From NCBI GenBank assembly GCA_029780415.1, contig JAKOYN010000140.1, forward strand, positions 1 through 38,882: a stretch of DNA of 38,882 bases, read 5' to 3'. A model generated the notes under the pieces. The model had not been told where the DNA came from, ran no database searches, and saw only the letters and a program-made list of their open reading frames with translations. Position 1 is the stretch's first letter, and every line of letters starts with the position of its first letter. The stretch comes from RXIX01 sp003989075 (GTDB lineage Bacteria; Pseudomonadota; Gammaproteobacteria; Competibacterales; Competibacteraceae). Made by a program: the position numbers and the translations under genes. Positions 16,716 to 24,573 of this stretch are shown here, piece after piece.

Positions 16716-17957
16716 CTAGAGCGTTAGGCCGCGCGCCAGCTTCGGCAGGCGTCCATCCAGCCCCATGGTCTGGCGGGCGAAGGCATGCTTGAGCGGTGGC
16801 AGCAGGTCAAAGGCCAGCAGGCCCAGGTTACGGGCCGCGCGCACCGGCCACAGCGGGTTGGTGAACAGCCGGGTCAGGGCATCCGTAAAGGCCAGCGTCT
16901 GCCGCTGGTCCCAGCGGCGCCAATCGGCGTAGCGATTCAGTACCGCCAGCGTGCCGATATCGGCGTCCGCATGCCGGGCATCGGCGATCACCTCGGCCAG
17001 TGCCGCTACATCGCGGATGCCCAGATTGAAGCCCTGGCCAGCGATGGGATGCAGGGTATGCGCAGCATTGCCGATGATCGCCACCCGCTGGCGGGCATGC
17101 TCGCGCGCCTTGAGCAGGAACAGCGGATAGGCCTGGCGCTGGCCGGCCCGGTGCAGCGGCCCAAGCCGTTCTCCAAAGCGCTGCTCAAGCAGAGCCAGGA
17201 AACCGGCATCGTCCAGCGCCAGGACCGGGGCAACTGCATCCTCCGCAACCGTGCACACCACTGCGCAGCGGTTATCGCTCATCGGCAGAAAGGCCACCGG
17301 ACCATCGCTGGTGAAGCGTTCATAAGCCACATTGTTATGCGGCAGGGTCGGGCTGACGTTGGCGATCACCGCCTGTTGGCCATACTCCCAGCGCAGCGCC
17401 GCGATGCCCAGTTGTTCGCGCACCACCGAGTTTGCGCCATCCGCCGCGATCAACAGGCGGGTGCGGTATTCGACACGCTGCCCGGCAGCATCGCGCAGCG
17501 TCGCCCGGGCGGCGTCGTTACTCAGGTGCAGCGTTTCCAGCCGTGCCGGACACAGCAGTTCAACACCGCGCAGCGTCGGCAGTTTTGCCAGCAGCGCCGC
17601 GCCAATCGCCCGGGCTGGTACGACATAACCGAGCGCATCAACGCCTTCCTCGTGGCAATCGAGATGGGCAAAACCGGGTGCACCGCGTTCGGAAATGTGG
17701 ATGCGTTCGATGGGTGTTACCGCTGCTGCAAGCGCCGGCCACAGGCCTAGGGTCTGGAAAATGCGTCGGGTACCCTGCGCCAGAGCCAGGGTGCGGTCAT
17801 CGTAGCCAGGATGGGCGCTGACGGTCAGCGGTGCCGCCTCGACCAGTCCAATGCGCAGGTCCAGACCGTCCAGCGCGCAGGCCAGGCTGGCGCCAACCAT
17901 GCCGCCGCCGATGATGAGCAGGTCGTAATCGTAGTCGTAGTCGGTAGGGATGCTCAT
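16716..17957 (-). CDS. ubiH: 2-octaprenyl-6-methoxyphenol hydroxylase UbiH
   Basis: A 413-residue FAD monooxygenase acting in the ubiquinone pathway, hydroxylating ring C1. It has the FAD fold LLIIGGGMVGASLACAL, the UbiH-typical YDDRTLALAQGTRRIFQ (about 53-69), ADGANSVVREQLG, and GNAAHTLHPIAGQGFNLGIRD. Compared with ubiI it retains the D-D-R-T motif that marks UbiH. The N-terminus includes a YDYDYDYD stretch made by a short in-frame repeat just before the FAD fold. It follows pepP by 37 bases and precedes a repeat-filled gap before ubiI. Confidence 0.94.
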   Translation of the reverse strand: MSIPTDYDYDYDLLIIGGGMVGASLACALDGLDLRIGLVEAAPLTVSAHPGYDDRTLALAQGTRRIFQTLGLWPALAAAVTPIERIHISERGAPGFAHLDCHEEGVDALGYVVPARAIGAALLAKLPTLRGVELLCPARLETLHLSNDAARATLRDAAGQRVEYRTRLLIAADGANSVVREQLGIAALRWEYGQQAVIANVSPTLPHNNVAYERFTSDGPVAFLPMSDNRCAVVCTVAEDAVAPVLALDDAGFLALLEQRFGERLGPLHRAGQRQAYPLFLLKAREHARQRVAIIGNAAHTLHPIAGQGFNLGIRDVAALAEVIADARHADADIGTLAVLNRYADWRRWDQRQTLAFTDALTRLFTNPLWPVRAARNLGLLAFDLLPPLKHAFARQTMGLDGRLPKLARGLTL

Positions 17958-17994
17958 GAGGAGGGTGATGGGTTGGCCAGTGTTGCGCGCGGCG

Positions 17995-19311
17995 TCAGGG
18001 CTGCATCAGCGCTTCGATGGCATCGATATCCTTGGCTGCGGCCACGGTCAGAACCTCGTGGCCCTCGGTAGTGACCAGCACGTCATCCTCGATGCGGATG
18101 CCGATGCGCCACCAGCGCTCCTCGACACCGGCGCTGCCGGCGGCAATGTACAGGCCCGGTTCGATGGTAGTCACCATGCCCGGCTCGAACAGCCGCCACT
18201 CGTCGCCGACCTTGTAGTCGCCGACATCATGCACATCCATGCCCAGCCAGTGTCCAGTGCGGTGCATGTAGAACGGTTTGTAGTCTTCATGGGCGATCAG
18301 TTCATCAACATCGCCCTGCAACAGACCCAATGCCACCAGGCCCTCGGTGAGTGTGCGCACTGCGGTGTCGTGCGGCGCGCTGAACGGTTGACCGGGGCGC
18401 ACCTCGGCGATGGCGGCCCGTTGCGCCGCCAGCACCACCTCATACAGGGCGCGCTGCTCGGCGGAAAAGCGGCCATTGACCGGAAAGCTGCGGGTGATAT
18501 CAGAGGCGTAGCCGTCCAGTTCGGCACCGGCATCGATCAGCACGATGTCACCGTTGCGCAGCGGGGCGTTGTTCTCGGTGTAATGCAGGATGCAGCTGTT
18601 ATCGCCACCGCCGACGATGGATGGATAGGACCAGCCGGCGCCGTTGCGCAGGAAGGTGTGCAGAATCTCCGCTTCCAGCTCGTATTCCATCATGCCCGGC
18701 CGACAGGTCTGCATCGCCCGCTGATGGGCGCTGGCGGCAATGCGCGCCGATTCGCGCATCACTGCGATCTCTTCCGGCTCCTTGCGCAGGCGCATGGCGT
18801 GCAGCAGATGCTCCAGGGCGACGAAGGTCACCGGTGCGCGCACCCCGGTGCGGGCCTTGCCGCGCACCTGATTGAGCCAGTCCATGACCCGCTGGTCGAA
18901 GGTCGGATTATGGCCGATGGCGTAAAACACCCGCTCACGATTTTCCAGCAGCCCGGGCAGCAGTGTATCGAGCTGGCTGATGGGGTGGGCGTTATCGACA
19001 CCGTAGCGTGCCATCGCGCCTTCGGGACCGGCGCGCCGCCCGTGCCAGGTTTCCATCAACGGGTCGCGCTCGCGGCAGAACAGCAGGAATTCCTGCTCGC
19101 CGCCCGGCACCAGCACGGCAATGGCTTCCGGTTCCGGAAAACCGGTCAGGTAATAGAAATCACTGTCCTGACGGAAGGGATAATGGACGTCGCGGTTGCG
19201 GGGTGCCTGTGACGCCGCCGGCAGCAGCGCGATCGAACCAGGTCCCATGCGCTCCATCAGGGCGCGGCGGCGGCGGGCGAAGGTAGCGGGCGGTATGGTG
19301 CGAGCAAGCAT
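17995..19311 (-). CDS. pepP: Xaa-Pro aminopeptidase (PepP, family M24)
   Basis: A 438-residue cytoplasmic metalloprotease releasing the N-terminal residue ahead of proline. The N-terminal creatinase-like domain begins ARRRRALMERMGPGSIALLP with FYYLTGFPEPEAIAVL. The catalytic pita-bread domain shows the dimetal ligands in IDAGAELDGYASDITRSFP, HRTGHWLGMDVHD, IEPGLY and IRIEDDVLVT. Length matches E. coli PepP. It lies between ygfB (18 bases upstream) and ubiH (37 bases downstream), as in E. coli. No direct metabolic link to ubiquinone synthesis is known, although the linkage is widespread. Confidence 0.96.
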   Translation of the reverse strand: MLARTIPPATFARRRRALMERMGPGSIALLPAASQAPRNRDVHYPFRQDSDFYYLTGFPEPEAIAVLVPGGEQEFLLFCRERDPLMETWHGRRAGPEGAMARYGVDNAHPISQLDTLLPGLLENRERVFYAIGHNPTFDQRVMDWLNQVRGKARTGVRAPVTFVALEHLLHAMRLRKEPEEIAVMRESARIAASAHQRAMQTCRPGMMEYELEAEILHTFLRNGAGWSYPSIVGGGDNSCILHYTENNAPLRNGDIVLIDAGAELDGYASDITRSFPVNGRFSAEQRALYEVVLAAQRAAIAEVRPGQPFSAPHDTAVRTLTEGLVALGLLQGDVDELIAHEDYKPFYMHRTGHWLGMDVHDVGDYKVGDEWRLFEPGMVTTIEPGLYIAAGSAGVEERWWRIGIRIEDDVLVTTEGHEVLTVAAAKDIDAIEALMQP

Positions 19312-19329
19312 CGACGGGCGTCTCCCGGT

Positions 19330-19896
19330 TCAGTGCAGACGTGGCGCCGCTGGGGCGATGGAGTCCAGCAGATCCTGCTGAATCGTCAGCAGGCCTACCC
19401 GCAGATATTCGACCACTTCGGCATAGGCGCTTTCGGCATCCTCGCTGGCATCGGTCGCCTCGATGCTGGCGTGGGCGATCTCGGCCACATCGTGCAGAAA
19501 TTCCTGGCTGGTCGCCGACAGATGTGCATTGGCGCGCGTTTGCTGGAGTTCCAGCCCCAGACCATACAGCAGGCCCTGGCACCAGGCGCTGAGGGCGGCG
19601 GTCCGCTGGGGCAGTTCGGTATCATCGTCGGGCAGCAGCAGCGAGATGGCGGTATCGGCGCTGCCCAGCTGCGCGGCGGTATGTTCAAACAGCATGATCA
19701 AGCCCTGATGCTGGGTTGCGGCCTGATCCGCGCTGGGCGCGTCGAAGGTGCTGGCGACATGGTGCAGCCAGCGCCTGGCATCAAGACCCGGGGCAGCGCA
19801 AAGAAGACCGCATAGCAGGCCGTGCAGTTCCACCGCATCGAGTGGTTCGAGCAGCGTGGCGAAGTCGGAGAAACACAGCGGGACGGTTGCGGACAT
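19330..19896 (-). CDS. ygfB: UPF0149 family protein YgfB
   Basis: A 188-residue mostly helical cytoplasmic protein of the YgfB/YecA (UPF0149) family. Its hallmarks are ELHGLLCGLLCAAPGLDARRW near the start, a central LSAWCQGLLYGLGL, and a C-terminal ESAYAEVVEYLRVGLLTI. The function is unclear; in Pseudomonas a YgfB homologue represses an ampD-related pathway that affects beta-lactam tolerance. The start is uncertain. The ATG at 19896 suits homology, but in-frame ATGs at 19944 and 19953 would add 16-19 residues, and none has a good ribosome site. It is the first gene of the leftward ygfB-pepP-ubiH-ubiI-Rieske run. Confidence 0.88.
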   Translation of the reverse strand: MSATVPLCFSDFATLLEPLDAVELHGLLCGLLCAAPGLDARRWLHHVASTFDAPSADQAATQHQGLIMLFEHTAAQLGSADTAISLLLPDDDTELPQRTAALSAWCQGLLYGLGLELQQTRANAHLSATSQEFLHDVAEIAHASIEATDASEDAESAYAEVVEYLRVGLLTIQQDLLDSIAPAAPRLH

Positions 19897-19975
19897 GTGG
19901 ATAGCGATGCTGGGTGCGTGGCGAAATTCATTTAATCCTAGCATCCTGCGCATTGTTCCCGAAAGCGCGCTTCAA

Positions 19976-20005
19976 TTGACCATCCCGGAACAGGCGCTCT
20001 ATAGT
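19976..20005 (+). promoter_or_regulatory. Strong sigma-70 promoter of the coiled-coil/zapA unit
   Basis: TTGACC (19976-19981) and TATAGT (20000-20005) are separated by 18 bases, close to consensus. Transcription should begin around 20012-20013, exactly at the ATG of the next gene (20013), which predicts an mRNA with little or no leader if that ATG is used. Confidence 0.7.
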
Positions 20006-20012
20006 AATTGAT

Positions 20013-20441
20013 ATGAAAGACCAAGATCCGCAAGACCTCAGCCCACCTGCCGAGCCGTTGCTGTCGCCTGAATTCCTGAGCGATGTCGCGCCGGACGGCC
20101 TGTCCGCATCCTCTGTTGGGGCGGCGGAATCCCCCGTGCCAGTCATTGCTGGACCGGCTGCTGCAGACGATACGCTTGCTGTGGACGGATCAGCTCAATC
20201 CGACAGTGTGCCCGGGCTGGAAGCCGATAATGTCACGGGCAGCGCCATGGGAGATCTGGTGCTGCTTACCGGTCGTCTGGGATGCCTGATCGCGCTGTGC
20301 GAGCGTCTGATGCAGGACAATGAAACCCTGCGTGAGCAGGCGCGGGAACTGTGTGCCGAACGCGATGCGCTGCAGGAACATAATGAACGGCTGCGCACCC
20401 GTATCGAGGCCATGGTCGTACGCATTAAGGGTCTGGAGTAA
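20013..20441 (+). CDS. TIGR02449-like coiled-coil protein upstream of zapA
   Basis: A 142-residue protein in two parts. The C-terminal about 64 residues form a leucine-zipper-like coiled coil (LIALCERLMQDNETLREQAR, ending RTRIEAMVVRIKGLE), matching the small TIGR02449 family regularly found directly before zapA in gammaproteobacteria; its size and style recall ZapB, a division-associated coiled coil. The N-terminal about 78 residues are acidic, Pro/Ala/Ser-rich and look disordered. An internal ATG at 20247 would give just the family-sized domain. zapA follows after six bases. A role in Z-ring organisation is inference from position and shape. Confidence 0.8.
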   Translation: MKDQDPQDLSPPAEPLLSPEFLSDVAPDGLSASSVGAAESPVPVIAGPAAADDTLAVDGSAQSDSVPGLEADNVTGSAMGDLVLLTGRLGCLIALCERLMQDNETLREQARELCAERDALQEHNERLRTRIEAMVVRIKGLE

Positions 20442-20447
20442 AACGCG

Positions 20448-20765
20448 ATGAATCAGGACGTGATCGGCGTTACGGTGCAGCTGCTGGGCATCGACTATCG
20501 GATTGCCTGCCGTCGCGATGAACGCGCTGGACTGATCGCGGCGGCGCATCATCTGGATAGCAAGATGCGTGAAGTGCGCGACCACAGCAGCAAGCTGCTA
20601 AGTCCAGACGCGATTGCAGTCATGAGTGCCTTGAATGTCAGCTATGAATGGATTCAGCAGCAACAGCAGTTAACTGAACAGGATACGGTTTTACGGCGCC
20701 ACACCCAGGATTTATTGCAAAAAGTTGACGATTTGCTTAGCAAAGCCTCTGCCGCTGGATTATAA
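20448..20765 (+). CDS. zapA: Cell division protein ZapA
   Basis: A 105-residue cytoplasmic protein that binds FtsZ and crosslinks protofilaments at the division ring. It has the N-terminal globular part (VTVQLLGIDYRIACRRDERA, residues 8-27), a LLSPDAIAVMSALNVSYEW helix, and a C-terminal coiled coil rich in glutamine (QQQQQLTEQ). Length and order match the family. GGAG lies nine bases before the ATG at 20448. Its stop codon overlaps the -10 box of the 6S RNA promoter, so zapA and 6S RNA are both co-oriented and physically merged, as their conserved linkage would predict. Confidence 0.95.
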   Translation: MNQDVIGVTVQLLGIDYRIACRRDERAGLIAAAHHLDSKMREVRDHSSKLLSPDAIAVMSALNVSYEWIQQQQQLTEQDTVLRRHTQDLLQKVDDLLSKASAAGL

Positions 20766-20766
20766 T
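20761..20766 (+). promoter_or_regulatory. -10 box of a 6S RNA promoter, overlapping the zapA stop
   Basis: A perfect TATAAT includes the zapA stop codon TAA. No good -35 box is seen at the right distance (TAGCAA at 20738-20743). It would start transcription near 20773, about 25 bases before the mature 6S RNA, which fits a processed precursor. Confidence 0.5.
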
Positions 20767-20796
20767 TTCCTTGAGCGCAGCTTTGTTCATGTCCTT

Positions 20797-20995
20797 TGGG
20801 CGTTCTCTGCGGTGTTCGAGTAGTGGGCCGGGTAACCCCTTGATCCTAGATGTTAATACCCAGGGAGCACAGCTGTTGGCGTAGGTGTGCATGTCCGCCC
20901 TCGCTGCGGAAAGCCTGATACGCTGCCTGTTCCCCCACTTGAACCACCACGGTTCAAGGGCGATGGTCCGAGACGGCACAGGCGGAGGACGCCCC
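20797..20995 (+). ncRNA. ssrS: 6S RNA
   Basis: Regulatory RNA that mimics an open promoter and binds sigma-70 RNA polymerase in stationary phase. Recognition rests on order (zapA, then ygfA) and sequence: GTGTTCGAGTAGTGGGCC and CCCCTTGATCC on the 5' side; TTGAACC-ACCAC-GGTTCAA-GGGC on the 3' side, equivalent to the E. coli 6S hairpin. A long terminal stem pairs GGGCGTTCTCTGCGGTG (from 20798) with CACAGGCGGAGGACGCCC (to 20994), enclosing the central bubble region. Ends are estimated from this stem and could shift by several bases. A strong terminator follows at 21014. Confidence 0.92.
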
Positions 20996-21013
20996 CCTCC
21001 TTGAGTCGAATCA

Positions 21014-21040
21014 GGCGGTGCGTGAGCACCGCCTTTTTTA
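21014..21040 (+). terminator. Intrinsic terminator after 6S RNA
   Basis: A perfect 8-bp stem GGCGGTGC/GCACCGCC with a GTGA loop is followed directly by six T residues. It separates 6S RNA from ygfA, so the latter needs read-through or another promoter. Confidence 0.93.
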
Positions 21041-21075
21041 TTTCGTGTTGTTTATGTCGCTGTTGCTGGGTGCCT

Positions 21076-21735
21076 ATGAATTTGCGGGAATCCGTTCCTG
21101 AATTGCGCCAGCGCCTGCGTGTCCAGCGCAGCGGTCTATCGACCGCAACGCGCCAGCAGGCGGCGCTGGCGGTTGCTGAAGTGTTGCGGCAATGGCCAGC
21201 GTTTGGCGCAGCGGCCCGGATCGCCGCCTACTGGGCCTGCGGCGGCGAGCTGGACCCGGCACCGGCGCTGGCTGGCGTAGTCGCTGCGGGCCGGGCAATC
21301 TATCTGCCGGTGCTGGCGGCGGACGGTTCCGGTGCGCTGCACTTTGCTCCGTATCAAGCCGGTATGCCGCTGCGCCGCAACCGTTTCGGTATTCCTGAGC
21401 CTGATGTGCAGCCGGCGGCGCTGCTGGCGCCTGCGCAACTGGGTCTGGTGCTGACGCCACTGCTGGCTTTCGACCGGACCGGCACGCGCCTGGGCATGGG
21501 CGGTGGTTTCTACGACCGCAGCTTTGCCTTTCTGCGTGATCCGCGCTATCACGGTCCGCGGCCTTGTCTGCTGGGCGTAGGCTATGCGTTTCAGCAGGTC
21601 GAAAACCTGGTCCGGCAGCCTTGGGATGTGCCGTTGTCCGCGGTGGTGACTGAGCAGGGGTTGACGGTGTTTAACACGGAGGATGGCGTCTACGATGAAC
21701 TACTGGCTGCTGAAATCGGAACCGCACAGCTTTAG
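21076..21735 (+). CDS. ygfA: 5-formyltetrahydrofolate cyclo-ligase
   Basis: A 219-residue enzyme that converts 5-formyl-THF to 5,10-methenyl-THF with ATP. The start MNLRESVPELRQRLRVQRSG is typical, and the family motif GTRLGMGGGFYDRSFAFL (about 140-157) carries the ATP/substrate site. The position after 6S RNA is conserved; in E. coli the ssrS-ygfA transcript links both. The ATG at 21076 was chosen over the much longer open frame that would run back through the 6S RNA. Its end overlaps the EVE-domain gene by 41 bases. Confidence 0.94.
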   Translation: MNLRESVPELRQRLRVQRSGLSTATRQQAALAVAEVLRQWPAFGAAARIAAYWACGGELDPAPALAGVVAAGRAIYLPVLAADGSGALHFAPYQAGMPLRRNRFGIPEPDVQPAALLAPAQLGLVLTPLLAFDRTGTRLGMGGGFYDRSFAFLRDPRYHGPRPCLLGVGYAFQQVENLVRQPWDVPLSAVVTEQGLTVFNTEDGVYDELLAAEIGTAQL

Positions 21736-22168
21736 CCTCGACGATCTCGCGGCAGCGCCGGGGCAGACCACAGCCTGGGAAGGCGTGCGCAATTATCAGG
21801 CGCGCAATTTCCTGCGCGACGGGTTGCGGATCGGTGACCAGGCGTTTTTCTATCATTCCAGCATTGCCCAGCCGGCGATCGTCGGTCTTGTCGAGGTGAC
21901 CCGGGCCGCCTATCCGGATGCCAGCGCCTTTGACCCCGGCAGCCCCTATTACGACCCGGCCAGTAGCCCTCAGGCACCACGCTGGTATTGCGTCGATGTA
22001 CGACTGATCGAACGCTTGCGCCGGCCGATAACCCTGGCCGGGTTGAAGCGCTGTCCGGCGCTGGCGGATTTTGCCCTGCTGCGTCGCGGCAACCGCCTGT
22101 CGGTGCTGGCGGTGAGCGCGGCGCAGTGGGCCTGTATTCTGGATCTGGCAGCGGCACCACTGGCCTAG
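21695..22168 (+). CDS. EVE-domain protein (thymocyte nuclear protein 1-like)
   Basis: A 157-residue single-domain protein of the EVE family in the PUA-like fold, which binds modified bases in DNA or RNA. Diagnostic stretches are MNYWLLKSEPHSFSLDDL at the start, TAWEGVRNYQARNFLRDGLR and GDQAFFYHSS (about residues 50-60). Such proteins often serve as readers of modified DNA, including in defence-linked settings, but here the gene lies in a housekeeping cluster. It starts at 21695, inside ygfA in another frame, with GGAGG 12 bases before; an earlier ATG at 21683 is too close to that site. Its end is one base from the convergent ilvA stop. Confidence 0.93.
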   Translation: MNYWLLKSEPHSFSLDDLAAAPGQTTAWEGVRNYQARNFLRDGLRIGDQAFFYHSSIAQPAIVGLVEVTRAAYPDASAFDPGSPYYDPASSPQAPRWYCVDVRLIERLRRPITLAGLKRCPALADFALLRRGNRLSVLAVSAAQWACILDLAAAPLA

Positions 22169-22169
22169 C

Positions 22170-23690
22170 TTAGCTGCGTCCGTCCAGGAACAGCCGGTAG
22201 GCGGGATTAGCGGTTTCCTCGCTGAAAGGATAGCCGAGCGCGTGGATGTACTGCTGGAACTGTGGCCGCTCCGCCTCTGGCACCTGAATGCCGACCAGTA
22301 CCCGGCCATGGTCGGACCCGTGGTTGCGGTAGTGAAACAGGCTGATATTCCAGCCATGGGCCATGCCGGTGAGGAACTTCAATAAAGCGCCCGGCCGCTC
22401 GGGAAACTGGAAGCGGTAGAGAATCTCGTCGCGAATCCCCGGAGCATGGCCGCCGACCATGTAGCGCACATGCAGCTTGGCCATCTCGTTATCGCTCATG
22501 TCCACTACCGGATAGCCCGCTTCGCGCAGGGTCGCGATGATCCGGCTCTTCTCGTCTTCACCCTCGCTGAGCTGGATTCCGGCGAACACCTGTGCCTGAC
22601 GGGCATCGGCATAGCGATAGTTGAATTCGGTGATGGCGCGCTTGCCGATGCTGTTGCAGAACTTGCGGAAGCTGCCGGGCTGTTCGGGAATGGTGACCGC
22701 CAGCAGGGCTTCGCGGCGTTCGCCGAGTTCGGCGCGCTCGGCGACATGGCGCAGGCGGTCGAAGTTGATATTGGCCCCGCAGTTGATCGCGATCAGATTG
22801 GCGCCGCTGATGCCGGTGCGCGCTACATACTTTTTCAGACCCGCGGTGCCCAGGGCGCCAGCCGGTTCGGCGATCGAGCGGGTATCGTCGAAAATGTCCT
22901 TGGTGGCGGCGCAGATCTCGTCGGTGGAGACCACGATCACCTCATCCACCAGTTGCCGCGCCAGGCGGAAGGTTTCCTCGCCAACCTGTCGCACCGCAAC
23001 GCCATCGGCAAAGATGCCGACTTGGTCGAGCATCACCCGCTGACCTTCCTGGAGCGCGTCATGCATCGAGGCGGCATCGTCCGGTTCCACGCCGATGATC
23101 TTGATCTCGGGGCGCAGGAACTTGATATAGGCGGCGACGCCCGCGATCAGGCCACCGCCACCGACGGCGATGAAGACCGCATCAATGGGGTCGGGGTGCT
23201 GGCGCAGGATTTCCATGCCGATGGTGCCATTGCCGGCGATGACGTCGGGGTCGTCGTAGGGGTGGATGAAGGTCAGACCCCGTTCCGCTTCCAGTTGCCG
23301 GGCGTGTTGATAGGCCTCGTCATAGGTATCACCAAACAGAACAGTCTTGCCGCCCCGGTCGCGCACCGCCTGCACCTTGATCGGTGGCGTGGTGCGCGGC
23401 ATGACAATGGTGGCCTTGACGCCGAGCCGTTGCGCGGCCAGAGCGACGCCCTGGGCGTGATTGCCGGCTGAGGCACAGATCACGCCCTTGTCGAGAGCGG
23501 CGCGGGGCAGTCCGGAGATCTTGTTGTAGGCGCCGCGCAGCTTGAAGGAAAACACCGGCTGCAGGTCTTCGCGCTTGAGCAGCACGCGGTTGTTCAGGCG
23601 CCGCGACAGCCGTGGCATCAGATCCAGTGGCGATTCGATAGCAACATCGTAGACGCGGGCGGTGAGAATCTTTTTGATGTAGTCGTGCAT
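22170..23690 (-). CDS. ilvA: Threonine ammonia-lyase, biosynthetic (threonine deaminase)
   Basis: A 506-residue PLP enzyme making 2-oxobutanoate for isoleucine synthesis. The PLP lysine is K50 in SFKLRGAYNKI; the phosphate-binding GGGGLIAG loop lies near 176. The C-terminus carries two ACT-like regulatory domains (about 330-506: LAVTIPEQPGSFRKF and RFQFPERPGALLKFL), where isoleucine and valine act in characterised enzymes. Length fits the biosynthetic class rather than the short catabolic one. It is convergent with the EVE gene and divergent from rpiA. A 7-bp hairpin lies 18 bases ahead of the start. Confidence 0.97.
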   Translation of the reverse strand: MHDYIKKILTARVYDVAIESPLDLMPRLSRRLNNRVLLKREDLQPVFSFKLRGAYNKISGLPRAALDKGVICASAGNHAQGVALAAQRLGVKATIVMPRTTPPIKVQAVRDRGGKTVLFGDTYDEAYQHARQLEAERGLTFIHPYDDPDVIAGNGTIGMEILRQHPDPIDAVFIAVGGGGLIAGVAAYIKFLRPEIKIIGVEPDDAASMHDALQEGQRVMLDQVGIFADGVAVRQVGEETFRLARQLVDEVIVVSTDEICAATKDIFDDTRSIAEPAGALGTAGLKKYVARTGISGANLIAINCGANINFDRLRHVAERAELGERREALLAVTIPEQPGSFRKFCNSIGKRAITEFNYRYADARQAQVFAGIQLSEGEDEKSRIIATLREAGYPVVDMSDNEMAKLHVRYMVGGHAPGIRDEILYRFQFPERPGALLKFLTGMAHGWNISLFHYRNHGSDHGRVLVGIQVPEAERPQFQQYIHALGYPFSEETANPAYRLFLDGRS

Positions 23691-23707
23691 AACGGCTATA
23701 AGGTGAG

Positions 23708-23727
23708 GCCCTGAATCGTGTCAGGGC
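23708..23727 (-). promoter_or_regulatory. Hairpin in the ilvA leader
   Basis: GCCCTGA/TCAGGGC forms a perfect 7-bp stem with a six-base loop, 18 bases before the ilvA start codon. It could affect ilvA translation or transcript stability, but no leader peptide or paired alternative stem is seen. Confidence 0.3.
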
Positions 23728-23821
23728 GCTGATGGTTGAATGGTGACTGGAGCCGGTCCGGCGCGGCAGCCGCTATGCAGCCGTCACGCGCCGCACAATA
23801 TCGCCGCAGGAGAGTGCCCGC

Positions 23822-24481
23822 ATGTCCAGTGATGATCTGAAAAAACGCGCCGCCGAGGCGGCTCTGGAATATGTCGAAGACAACATGATCGTGGGGGTCG
23901 GTACCGGTTCGACGGTGAACCATTTTATTGATGCGCTGGCGCGCATCAAGCACCGCATCGATGGTGCGGTATCGAGCTCGGAGGCGTCGACCCAGCGCCT
24001 GAAGGCGCATCATATCCCGGTGCTGGATCTGAACGCGGCCGGTCCGTTGCCACTGTATGTCGATGGTGCCGATGAGTCCAACCACTCCTTACAGTTGATC
24101 AAGGGCGGCGGCGCGGCGCTGACCCGCGAGAAGATCGTAGCGGCCGCCAGCGAGCAGTTTGTGTGCATCGCCGATCAGTCCAAGCTGGTGGACGTGCTGG
24201 GCACCTTTCCGCTGCCGGTCGAGGTGATCCCGATGGCACGCAGCCATGTGGCCCGTGAGTTGCTCAAGCGCGGTGGTCAGCCGGTGCTGCGCGAGCATTG
24301 TGTGACGGATAACGGCAATCTGATCCTGGATGTCTATAACCTGCGCATCCTGGAGCCCGCCAGGCTGGAGGCGGAGTTGAACAACATTCCCGGCGTGGTC
24401 ACCGTGGGCCTGTTCGCGCTGCGGCCAGCGGATCTGCTGCTACTGGGAACCCCCACAGGGGTGCGCACGCTGCGTCCTTGA
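23822..24481 (+). CDS. rpiA: Ribose-5-phosphate isomerase A
   Basis: A 219-residue enzyme of the pentose phosphate pathway interconverting ribose-5- and ribulose-5-phosphate. It shows VGVGTGSTVNHFIDAL (about 25-40), SSEASTQRLK, the catalytic VDGADESN, and KGGGAALTREKIVA. Length equals E. coli RpiA. A GGAG ribosome site precedes the ATG. It is divergent from ilvA, the usual neighbour in gammaproteobacteria, and is followed by a strong palindromic terminator shared with the convergent porin gene. Confidence 0.97.
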   Translation: MSSDDLKKRAAEAALEYVEDNMIVGVGTGSTVNHFIDALARIKHRIDGAVSSSEASTQRLKAHHIPVLDLNAAGPLPLYVDGADESNHSLQLIKGGGAALTREKIVAAASEQFVCIADQSKLVDVLGTFPLPVEVIPMARSHVARELLKRGGQPVLREHCVTDNGNLILDVYNLRILEPARLEAELNNIPGVVTVGLFALRPADLLLLGTPTGVRTLRP

Positions 24482-24513
24482 GCGCGGATCTGCCGGGTTC
24501 ATCTCAATGAAAA

Positions 24514-24537
24514 ACGGGCGCTGCATGCAGCGCCCGT
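24514..24537. terminator. Bidirectional terminator between rpiA and porin 1
   Basis: A perfect 24-base palindrome with arms ACGGGCGCTGCA/TGCAGCGCCCGT. Leftward it is followed by five T residues, giving a good terminator for the porin transcript; rightward, for rpiA, the T-run is weak (CGCCCTTACG). Confidence 0.85.
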
Positions 24538-24573
24538 CGCCCTTACGCCTGTTTTCGCTCAGGCTGTGTCAGA

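Noticed and set aside
17938..17955. Hexamer-like repeat encoding YDYDYD at the UbiH start as a phase-variation tract
   Set aside because: Repeat units are in multiples of three, so slippage would not switch the frame, and the copy number is small.
20887..21075. Extended N-terminus for the folate cyclo-ligase
   Set aside because: The longer frame runs back through the 6S RNA and its terminator and encodes an Arg/Cys-rich non-conserved stretch.
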